Of a stretch of 64,000 nucleotides of DNA, positions 7,729 through 14,486 are shown piece after piece. This DNA comes from Rhodococcus sp. P1Y (lineage in GTDB: Bacteria; Actinomycetota; Actinomycetes; Mycobacteriales; Mycobacteriaceae). Location: the NCBI RefSeq assembly GCF_003641205.1, contig NZ_CP032762.1:868001-932000 (forward strand), read 5' to 3'. The notes under the pieces are model-generated. The model was given only the letters and a program-made list of their open reading frames with translations. It had not been told where the DNA came from and did no database searches. Made by a program: the position numbers and the translations under genes. How positions within the stretch are numbered: position 1 is the stretch's first letter; the number at the start of each line of letters is the position of its first letter.

Positions 7729-9141
7729 TCAAGAAGTGGCGGTCGCCGGTGATGCGCGGACGTCTCCAGGCTCGGCGTCGGTTTCCGAAGGGGCGTCCTC
7801 GAACCGGGTCCGAGCGCGGGCGAACACGAAGAATGCGACGACCAGAAGAACCGCCCGACCCCAGACGCCTACTTCGACGAAGAACTCCTCGGTCGCCGAG
7901 TCCGTTCCCTGAGCCAGCGCCGCGAAGTACTTGAACACGCCGATTCCCATCGACAGATCGGCGACGAGATAGGCCGCGACGAGTGCCCACGGCACTCGCA
8001 GCAACACGAAGAACGGAATCAACCACAGCGTGTACTGAGGCGAATGCACCTTGTGCAACAGCAGGAAGCCGCACAGCATCGATCCGCTGACGGCGACCCA
8101 GGGGTACACGCCGTCGGTGCCTGCTCGACGTACGCCGAGCCATAACGCGAGAGCGAACGCGGCGAAGACGAGAGCAGGTGAGGCGACGTCGACGGCACTT
8201 TGGAATGACGCCTCGGCTTGCTCGTGGGCTTCGGGCGTCACCGCGTCGGTGACGAAGATGTGCCGCACACCCCAGTACCAGATCGAGTTGGTGGTGATGT
8301 CGGCCTGGCGCAAGGTCTGGAATGCGAACGACGCTCGCCACCCTTCGTAACCGAGGATGGCGAACGGGGCGTTGACGGCAACGACGGTGGCGGTTGCGGC
8401 AGCAAGCACGGACAGCGCACCCCGGATGTCCAGCCGTGTGCCCGCTACTCGCCCCGACGCACCGCCGTACGCGACGAAGGCTGCAAGGGGTAGTACGAAC
8501 GCGCCCGGATACAGCTTGAGGCAGAAACCGATGGCGAGCAGAACGGCAGCGAAAATCGCCTTGACACGCAACGGAATTCGCGTGCTCATGACGAATACCG
8601 CGCCGACGGCCGTGGCGACGACGGGCAGTTCCCAGTTGTGGAACGCGTACAACACCAGCGGCGGGCCGACCGACCAGAGCAAGGCTGCTTTGCCTGCGAG
8701 ACGGCCGAGCATCCATGCAGTCAGCAGTCCGAACGGGGCCAACAGAAGGGCCGAGTACAGCAGGAACTCCGCATCGGTGTGCGCCGGGATTGCCCCGAGC
8801 CACATGAGAACGCCGCTGAGGACCGGATACTCGACCGTTCCACCCGTCAGCACCCCGTTCGAGGTGATGGCACCGTCGAGGTACGGGAAGATGTGGTTGT
8901 CGATGTCGCGGCCGAGCCACAGGAACTGGATGTCGGAGTAGCAGACCCAGCTGTCCTTGACGGCGTCGAACGTCGTACTTCTGCCGTTGTCGTAGAACGG
9001 TGCGACGGCGCAGCGTGCCTTGTTCAGGTAGCCGAGGATGAGAGTGAACGCACACAGTGCGACGACGGCGACCATGGCTGCGGTGGACGTCCTCGGTCCG
9101 CGCAGGCGCAGCCCGCGAGATGACTGTCCGTCCGGTCGCAT
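7729..9141 (-). CDS. GT87-like (DUF2029) membrane mannosyltransferase-type protein
   Basis: A 470-residue polytopic membrane protein with about ten hydrophobic helices. Features such as the extracytoplasmic loop FYDNGRSTTFDAVKDSWVCYSD, VEYPVLSGVLMWL, CLKLYPGAFVLPL and HKVHSPQYTLWLIPFF are typical of family 87 glycosyltransferases, which use polyprenyl-phosphate sugars outside the membrane. Position next to rpsF matches the Rv0051-type membrane protein of mycobacteria. Here it is divergent from rpsF, whereas in M. tuberculosis I recall the gene being co-oriented. It is likely involved in cell-envelope glycan or lipoglycan synthesis; acceptor unknown. The ATG at 9141 has no obvious strong ribosome site. 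Confidence 0.78.
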   Translation of the reverse strand: MRPDGQSSRGLRLRGPRTSTAAMVAVVALCAFTLILGYLNKARCAVAPFYDNGRSTTFDAVKDSWVCYSDIQFLWLGRDIDNHIFPYLDGAITSNGVLTGGTVEYPVLSGVLMWLGAIPAHTDAEFLLYSALLLAPFGLLTAWMLGRLAGKAALLWSVGPPLVLYAFHNWELPVVATAVGAVFVMSTRIPLRVKAIFAAVLLAIGFCLKLYPGAFVLPLAAFVAYGGASGRVAGTRLDIRGALSVLAAATATVVAVNAPFAILGYEGWRASFAFQTLRQADITTNSIWYWGVRHIFVTDAVTPEAHEQAEASFQSAVDVASPALVFAAFALALWLGVRRAGTDGVYPWVAVSGSMLCGFLLLHKVHSPQYTLWLIPFFVLLRVPWALVAAYLVADLSMGIGVFKYFAALAQGTDSATEEFFVEVGVWGRAVLLVVAFFVFARARTRFEDAPSETDAEPGDVRASPATATS

Positions 9142-9248
9142 GAGGCAAGCCTATGACGTGTCGAGGCCCGCTCCGAACCGTCCGCTGATTTCGCAGGTCA
9201 AGCCCACCTCGTGTACCCTCCAAGGGTTGCTGACGCAACGACCCTCCT

Positions 9249-9294
9249 GCCACGGATAGTCCGTGGCCGTTTTCACTAGTCCACAGGAGGTGAT
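9249..9294 (+). promoter_or_regulatory. rpsF leader hairpin and extended ribosome binding site
   Basis: GCCACGGA (9249-9256) and TCCGTGGC (9260-9267) form a perfect 8-bp stem with a TAG loop, 36 bp before the rpsF ATG. It is followed by AGGAGGTGAT (9285-9294), an almost complete anti-16S match. A structured rpsF leader is the expected location for S6:S18 autoregulation known in many bacteria; whether this hairpin is that element is inference. Confidence 0.5.
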
Positions 9295-9302
9295 GAGGTC
9301 TT

Positions 9303-9590
9303 ATGCGTCATTACGAATTGATGGTTATTCTCGACCCCAATCTGGACGAGCGCACTGTCGCTCCGTCGCTCGATACGTTCCTCAACGTCGTTCGCAAGGA
9401 CGGCGGAAGTGTCGACAAGGTCGATGTCTGGGGCAAGCGTCGTCTTGCTTACGAGATCTTGAAGCACGCCGAGGGCATCTACGCCGTTGTCAACATCAAC
9501 GCCGAACCTGCCACCGTCAGCGAGCTCGACCGCCAGCTCGGACTCAACGAGTCCGTCCTGCGCACGAAGGTCCTGCGACAGGGCAAGTAA
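9303..9590 (+). CDS. rpsF: 30S ribosomal protein S6
   Basis: A 95-residue S6 protein beginning [17 protein letters not shown], with the family segments [13 protein letters not shown] and a terminal VLRTKVLR. It binds S18 in the small-subunit platform. It is first in the rpsF-ssb-rpsR-rplI operon, the order found across Actinobacteria. The start is supported by the strong AGGAGGTGAT upstream. Full length compared with mycobacterial S6. Confidence 0.98.
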   Translation: MRHYELMVILDPNLDERTVAPSLDTFLNVVRKDGGSVDKVDVWGKRRLAYEILKHAEGIYAVVNINAEPATVSELDRQLGLNESVLRTKVLRQGK

Positions 9591-9649
9591 TTGTCGTTGC
9601 TCGCCTCTAGGCTGGCATCAACAAAGACTTACCTACTGAAAGAGGAACC

Positions 9650-10201
9650 ATGGCAGGCGAGACCGTCATCACCGTCGTCGGGAACTTGACGGCAGATCCA
9701 GAACTTCGCTTCACTCCGGCCGGCGCGGCCGTGGCCAACTTCACCGTTGCCTCCACACCGCGCACGTTCGACCGTAATTCCAACGAATGGAAAGACGGAG
9801 ACGCACTCTTCATGCGCTGCAACATCTGGCGTGAAGCTGCTGAGAACGTGGCCGAGAGCTTGACCCGCGGTGCACGCGTCGTCGTCACCGGCAGGCTCAG
9901 GCAGCGTTCGTACGAAACGCGCGAGGGCGAGAAGCGGACTGTCGTCGAACTCGAGGTCGACGAGATCGGCCCCTCGCTTCGCTATGCCACCGCCAAGGTC
10001 AACAAGGCCAATCGCGGCGGCGGAGGTGGAGGCGGCGGATTCAGCGGCGGCTCCGGTGGTTCCTCAGGCGGATCGGGTGGAGGACGCCCGTCCTCGAACT
10101 CGGGATCCAATTCCGGTGGAGACGATCCGTGGGGCAGCGCCCCGCAGGCATCCGGCTCCTTCGGTGGATCGCGTGGCGGGGACGACGAGCCTCCGTTCTA
10201 G
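9650..10201 (+). CDS. ssb: Single-stranded DNA-binding protein
   Basis: A 183-residue SSB. The N-terminal OB fold (about 1-110) includes [26 protein letters not shown] and [19 protein letters not shown] long Gly/Ser-rich linker (about 120-165) leads to the acidic tip DDEPPF, the conserved peptide that recruits replication and repair partners. The ATG follows GAAAGAGGAACC. The gene lies between rpsF and rpsR, linking ribosome and replication genes as in other bacteria. The length and C-terminus are intact, so this is the housekeeping SSB, not a phage or competence paralogue. Confidence 0.98.
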   Translation: MAGETVITVVGNLTADPELRFTPAGAAVANFTVASTPRTFDRNSNEWKDGDALFMRCNIWREAAENVAESLTRGARVVVTGRLRQRSYETREGEKRTVVELEVDEIGPSLRYATAKVNKANRGGGGGGGGFSGGSGGSSGGSGGGRPSSNSGSNSGGDDPWGSAPQASGSFGGSRGGDDEPPF

Positions 10202-10244
10202 ATCCTTCGCGATCGAACAACGAAGATGTAACGGAGAAAGACCC

Positions 10245-10487
10245 ATGCCCAAACCGCCATTGCGCGACAAGGTGCTCAAGAAGAAAGCGTGTTCCTTCTG
10301 CAAGGAAAAGAACACGCAGATCGATTACAAGGACACGACGCTGCTGCGTAAGTACGTCAGCGACCGCGGAAAAATCCGCGCGCGTCGGGTCACCGGCAAC
10401 TGCGTCCAGCATCAGCGTGACGTGGCCGTTGCCGTGAAGAACTCGCGTGAGGTAGCTCTGCTCCCTTACGCCGCGACGGCTCGATAG
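10245..10487 (+). CDS. rpsR: 30S ribosomal protein S18, zinc-binding form
   Basis: An 80-residue S18 beginning [19 protein letters not shown]. The start is the ATG at 10245, with GGAGAAAG 5 bases upstream; a longer open frame upstream overlaps ssb and is not used. The CSFC pair and the later Cys in [17 protein letters not shown] mark the C-plus, zinc-ribbon form. Actinobacteria often carry a second Cys-free S18 used in zinc starvation; this copy in the rpsF operon is the normal zinc-replete one. It pairs with S6 in the 30S platform. Confidence 0.97.
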   Translation: MPKPPLRDKVLKKKACSFCKEKNTQIDYKDTTLLRKYVSDRGKIRARRVTGNCVQHQRDVAVAVKNSREVALLPYAATAR

Positions 10488-10503
10488 AAAGGGGCGATCA
10501 ACT

Positions 10504-10959
10504 ATGAAGCTGATCCTCACCGCTGATGTAGACAACCTCGGTGCGCCTGGCGACACCGTAGAGGTCAAAGACGGATACGGTCGCAACTTCCTGCTGCCCC
10601 GCGGATTGGCCATTGCGGCTACCCGTGGCGCTCAGAAGCAGGTCGAAGGCATCCGCCGCGCTCAGGAAGCTCGTGCCGTCCGCGGCCTCGAGCACGCCAA
10701 CGAGCTCAAGCAGGCCATCGAAGGACTCGAGTCCGTGTCGCTGTCGGTCAAGACCGCAGGCGACGCGGGCAAGCTGTTCGGCTCGGTCACGGCCTCGGAC
10801 GTTGCTGCTGCCCTCAAGGCTGCAGGCGGACCGGTCGTCGACAAGCGCAGCATCGAGCTGCCGAAGGCTCACATCAAGGCAACAGGCAAGCACGACGTCG
10901 TCGTGAACCTGCACCCCGATGTGACTGCGAAGTTCAAGCTGGAGGTCGTCGGAAGCTGA
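10504..10959 (+). CDS. rplI: 50S ribosomal protein L9
   Basis: A 151-residue L9: N-terminal RNA-binding domain [20 protein letters not shown] with [13 protein letters not shown], a long connecting helix, and the C-terminal domain ([34 protein letters not shown]). The start is preceded by GAAAGGGGCGATCAACT. It is the last gene of the rpsF operon and is followed by a strong terminator. Both globular domains are present at normal length. Confidence 0.97.
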   Translation: MKLILTADVDNLGAPGDTVEVKDGYGRNFLLPRGLAIAATRGAQKQVEGIRRAQEARAVRGLEHANELKQAIEGLESVSLSVKTAGDAGKLFGSVTASDVAAALKAAGGPVVDKRSIELPKAHIKATGKHDVVVNLHPDVTAKFKLEVVGS

Positions 10960-11015
10960 TAGTCGGCTTCCGGACGACTGCAGTCCGATCTGGGCCTTTG
11001 GCCCGTTACGGCTCG

Positions 11016-11054
11016 AAAAAAGCCTTACGAACTCTGGTTCGTGAGGCTTTTTTC
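11016..11054 (+). terminator. Rho-independent terminator of the rpsF-rplI operon
   Basis: The arms 11016-11032 (AAAAAAGCCTTACGAAC) and 11037-11053 pair over 17 bp with a single G-T wobble, around a TCTG loop. The A-run before and T-run after make it a bidirectional-looking intrinsic terminator. It lies 57 bp after the rplI stop. Confidence 0.93.
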
Positions 11055-11240
11055 GTGTCTTGTCACAAAAAATGATCCCCCGCAACAGGTTTCGTTTGTG
11101 AAGCATGTCTCTTGAACGCCAAGTCGAGGTTAGTTTGCGTACCCTTTAACGAGGGGCGACACGAACACGCAGACAAGACGCGTGCGAGAACATTCACGAC
11201 TACCGACCGACCAGACGCCTAGACGCCCGGAGGACCTGCC

Positions 11241-13490
11241 GTGACAACGACAGCTGACAAGGATTCATCGGAATCCACAGAATCATCAGAGGGATCCGAG
11301 CGCCCGTCTCGGATCGGGGGAATCCTCAAGTACGACGTGCCGGCATCGCTGGTCGTATTTCTTGTAGCAGTGCCACTTTCGATCGGCATCGCGGTTGCGT
11401 CCGGTGCACCCGTGATGGCCGGTCTCATCGCCGCCGTGATCGGCGGAATTCTTGCCGGACTGCTCGGCGGATCGCCGTTGCAGGTGAGTGGCCCGGCAGC
11501 AGGCCTCACCGTGGTGGTCGCCGAGCTCGTCAATCAATTCGGTTGGGCAGTAACGTGTTTAATCACCGTTGGCGCCGGCGCCGTTCAAATTCTATTGGGG
11601 CTGAGCAAGATTGCACGACATGCGCTGGCGATCTCGCCGGTGGTAGTCCACGCGATGCTCGCCGGAATCGGCGTCACCATTGCGCTGCAACAGATTCACG
11701 TTCTACTCGGCGGTGAATCCGAGAGCTCGGCCGTGGACAACCTTCTTGCTATACCCACCTCGATCGCCGGCAGTCAGTGGCCGTCGATTCTCGTCGGAGG
11801 CGTCGTCATCGCGCTGATGCTGCTGTGGCCGCGGCTGCCGGGAGTGGTGTCCAAGGTGCCAGGCGCTCTGGTAGCAGTGGTGACTGCGACGGCAATCTCG
11901 GTGCTGCTCGATCTGAACGTCGAGCGAATCGAATTGCCCGGCAACCTCATCGAGGCGCTGAGCCTTCCAACTATGCCCGACGGCCAGTGGGCGGGTATCG
12001 CCACCGGCGTGCTGACCATCGCGCTGATTGCCAGCGTCGAAAGCCTCCTCTCGGCAGTCGCCGTCGACAAGATGCACACCGGGCCGCGGACCAACTTCGA
12101 TCGTGAGCTTCTCGGTCAGGGTGCGGCCAACATGGTCTCCGGTGTGGCAGGCGGACTTCCGGTCACCGGCGTCATCGTGCGCAGCTCGACCAACGTCAAG
12201 GCGGGTGCCCAGTCTCGCGCATCGGCGGTCCTGCACGGCGTGTGGATTCTGGTGTTCTCGGTTCTGTTCATCTCGGTAGTGGAACTCGTGCCGTTCGCGG
12301 CACTCGCCGGTCTCTTGGTGATGATCGGTGTTCAGCTGATCAAGCTGGCGGACATCAGGATTGCCAGCAAGACCGGAGACATCGCGGTGTACGCAGTCAC
12401 CGTCATCGGTGTGGTTGCGCTCAACCTTCTCGAGGGTGTTCTGATCGGTCTCGCGCTCGCAGTCTTCCTTGTGTTGCGACGCGTCGTCTGGGCGAACGTC
12501 CACGCCGACGAGACGGTGGACGGGACGTGGCGCGTGCACATGCAGGGCTCACTGAGCTTCCTGTCGCTGCCGAGGCTCACGCACGTGTTGTCCTCGGTGC
12601 CGAGCGGCGCGGACGTCAACATGGAACTCGCCGTCGACTTCATCGATCATGCTGTGCACGAACACCTTCACGAGTGGGTTCGCCAGCACGAGCTCGGTGG
12701 TGGCACGGTCAGTATCGAGGAGAACGGCTCGGCGTCGCTCGCCGCAGCCGCGGAAGGCCCGCCGAAGCGAGGTATGGACGGAGTGCGCGGCTCGCTCGCC
12801 CCGTGGTCGGCGTGGCAGCTCAAGAGCGATACCGCACAGGACGAGAACCCACCCGCGTTGCGGCCGGTGTTGTCCGGAATCGCCGAGTACCACCGCTCGA
12901 ATGCCGACGCGATCAAGCCACACCTGCAGGGCATGAAGGAGTTTCAGGACCCCGACACCTTCTTCCTCTGCTGCGTGGATTCGCGTGTCATGCCGAACAC
13001 CATCACCAACAGTGGTCCGGGCGACCTGTTCACCGTCCGAAACTTGGGCAACATGATTCCGGCGCAGGGACAGGACACGTCGGTCGAGGCGTCTCTCGCC
13101 TATGGCGTCGACGTGCTCGGGACAAGTTCGGTCGTGGTGTGCGGGCATTCGGGTTGCGGGGCCATGAAAGCGATCCTGTCCGGCCCGGAGAACTCAGGTG
13201 ACGAACGTGTCGTGGAATGGCTCGAACACGGCTTGACGAGCCTCGAGGCGCTTCGCAGCGGTCACCCCGTGGGTCGAGCAGCCGCCGAACTCGGCTTCTC
13301 GGAGGGTGACCAGTTGGCCATGGTCAACGTCGCCGTGCAGTTGCAGACCCTCACCCGCCACCGTGTGGTCGGCCGCGCAGCATCCGAAGGCAAGCTCCGG
13401 GTGACGGGACTGTTCTTCGACATCCCGTCTGCCCGTGTCCTTCAGATCAGCACCAAGGAGATCACCGTCCTCGACACAGCGGAGGTCTGA
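11241..13490 (+). CDS. SulP family anion transporter fused to a beta-carbonic anhydrase
   Basis: A 749-residue fusion. Residues about 28-420 form the SulP/SLC26 membrane domain (LKYDVPASLVVFLVAVPLSIGIA, LQVSGPAAGLTVVV). A STAS-like region follows (about 430-500). The C-terminal part (about 545-749) is a beta-carbonic anhydrase with zinc ligands Cys578 and Asp580 in CVDSR, and His636 and Cys639 in HSGCGAM. Such fusions are thought to couple bicarbonate transport to CO2 hydration; M. tuberculosis Rv3273 has the same architecture. The GTG start at 11241 has GGAGGA 9 bases upstream. The gene has its own terminator and about 280 bp upstream, so it is probably monocistronic. Transport substrate is inferred. 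Confidence 0.92.
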   Translation: MTTTADKDSSESTESSEGSERPSRIGGILKYDVPASLVVFLVAVPLSIGIAVASGAPVMAGLIAAVIGGILAGLLGGSPLQVSGPAAGLTVVVAELVNQFGWAVTCLITVGAGAVQILLGLSKIARHALAISPVVVHAMLAGIGVTIALQQIHVLLGGESESSAVDNLLAIPTSIAGSQWPSILVGGVVIALMLLWPRLPGVVSKVPGALVAVVTATAISVLLDLNVERIELPGNLIEALSLPTMPDGQWAGIATGVLTIALIASVESLLSAVAVDKMHTGPRTNFDRELLGQGAANMVSGVAGGLPVTGVIVRSSTNVKAGAQSRASAVLHGVWILVFSVLFISVVELVPFAALAGLLVMIGVQLIKLADIRIASKTGDIAVYAVTVIGVVALNLLEGVLIGLALAVFLVLRRVVWANVHADETVDGTWRVHMQGSLSFLSLPRLTHVLSSVPSGADVNMELAVDFIDHAVHEHLHEWVRQHELGGGTVSIEENGSASLAAAAEGPPKRGMDGVRGSLAPWSAWQLKSDTAQDENPPALRPVLSGIAEYHRSNADAIKPHLQGMKEFQDPDTFFLCCVDSRVMPNTITNSGPGDLFTVRNLGNMIPAQGQDTSVEASLAYGVDVLGTSSVVVCGHSGCGAMKAILSGPENSGDERVVEWLEHGLTSLEALRSGHPVGRAAAELGFSEGDQLAMVNVAVQLQTLTRHRVVGRAASEGKLRVTGLFFDIPSARVLQISTKEITVLDTAEV

Positions 13491-13508
13491 CCTAGGTCTC
13501 TCCCGGCG

Positions 13509-13540
13509 CCCGCGCAGTGGATCTGTCCGCTGCGCGGGTT
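13509..13540 (+). terminator. Terminator after the SulP-carbonic anhydrase gene
   Basis: Arms 13509-13521 (CCCGCGCAGTGGA) and 13526-13538 (TCCGCTGCGCGGG) pair over 13 bp (one G-T) around TCTG, followed by TTTCG. It begins 19 bp past the stop codon. Confidence 0.85.
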
Positions 13541-13551
13541 TCGTCGTGTGT

Positions 13552-13860
13552 GGGGGTGCCATGGGCCTGGGTGGGCCTGGGTTTGGGTGAGCCTGGGTTT
13601 GGGTGGGCCTGGGTGACCGAATGAGCCGTTCGCTCCGCGTGGGTGCTTGCCGCACGGGTTTCAGCGGGTGCGCGGGTTGCAACACGTGCGTGGGCTGGAA
13701 CGTGTGCGTGTGGGTGCCGGGGTGACCGAATGAGTCGTTCGCTCGGCCGCGGCGCTTGCCGCACGGGTTTCAGCGGGTGCGCGGGCTCCAACACGTGCGT
13801 GGGCTGGAACGTGTGCGTGCGGGTGCCTGGGGTGACCGAATGAGTCGTTCGCTCGGCCCC
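13552..13860. repeat. G-rich short repeats plus a tandem 110-bp repeat
   Basis: First, 13552-13612 is a run of GGGCCTGGGT/TTGGGTG-like short repeats. Then a unit of about 110 bp occurs twice and begins a third time: GTGACCGAATGAG starts at 13613, 13722 and 13832. Each full unit contains GTTCGCTC, CACGGGTTTCAGCGGGTGCG, CAACACGTGCGTGGGCTGG and AACGTGTGCGTG. Units differ by a few bases. Part of the unit recurs inverted near 53.8 kb. No protein-like frame was accepted across it. This looks like an interspersed intergenic repeat that has locally tandemised. Confidence 0.85.
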
Positions 13861-14115
13861 CGCGTGCGGAATCCACGGGTGGAAACGAGGTCTGACGGGT
13901 ATGTGTTCGCGCGAAGATTCGGTGGCGCGGCGTGACGCGGCAGTCCGGCGAGGGCAGGTGACCAGATCAGTCTCCAGTGCCGAGCGCTCCGGGGATGTTC
14001 GCAAGTTGAATCTGGATAGATACGGCAGATCAGACCTCGAGCCCGGAATTGTGAGTGTTCCCAGACACTGTGACCTATTTCACTCATTCGTTCACTTGCC
14101 ATTTACTCAACACGC

Positions 14116-14132
14116 CCGAGTTGTCAACTCGG
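14116..14132. promoter_or_regulatory. Perfect 17-bp palindrome upstream of dnaB
   Basis: CCGAGTTG (14116-14123), T, CAACTCGG (14125-14132) is a perfect inverted repeat in the AT-richer part of the long region before dnaB. It could be a dimeric regulator site or a small hairpin. No known regulator motif was recognised. Confidence 0.4.
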
Positions 14133-14217
14133 ACGACACGCCGGTCACTAATCCATACACAGGACAGAAACTTTATATACACCCTCTAAGCTGGCGAAAG
14201 ACCGCTCTGAGCAGAAG

Positions 14218-14293
14218 TTATACCCAGGTTATCCCCAGATGGTCAACACAGTTGTTCAGCACTATCCACAATTGCTCCACACATTCATCCACA
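14218..14293 (+). promoter_or_regulatory. Cluster of DnaA-box-like nonamers upstream of dnaB
   Basis: Within 76 bp there are five close matches to the actinobacterial DnaA box (TTGTCCACA/TTATCCACA): TTATACCCA 14218, TTATCCCCA 14229, CTATCCACA 14262, TGCTCCACA 14273 and TCATCCACA 14285, all on the same strand. The surrounding 13.9-14.5 kb stretch is richer in A/T than its flanks and has no gene. The cluster lies about 190 bp before the dnaB start. It could control dnaB by DnaA, act as a DnaA-binding reservoir, or be an origin-linked element. dnaA, dnaN and rpmH are not in the window, so it is not called oriC. Confidence 0.55.
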
Positions 14294-14486
14294 GGCCGGT
14301 TTGTGACTGGAGACGAGACCACCTAACGTCCCTCCAGCGTGTCTCCACTGCCCGATCGGGGGTCTTGGGCGGCAGGCGATATTCGACCTCGCTGGGGTGT
14401 CGGATGCGAGGGGTACAACTTGTTTCAGTACGCGTCCGAGCGCTCGACGGTCGCGATTCCGACGGGGAAAGGACGGTCGACTTCAC

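Noticed and set aside
7706..9253. 515-codon frame overlapping the GT87-like gene
   Set aside because: Arg-rich low-complexity translation in another frame of the same strand; the membrane protein frame has coherent helices.
13552..13860. Possible CRISPR array
   Set aside because: The repeats are long (about 110 bp) and nearly contiguous, with no unique spacers of even length and no cas genes.
13900..14486. Possible chromosomal origin oriC
   Set aside because: DnaA-like boxes are present, but dnaA, dnaN and rpmH are absent and the region directly precedes dnaB. Called only as a DnaA-box-like cluster.
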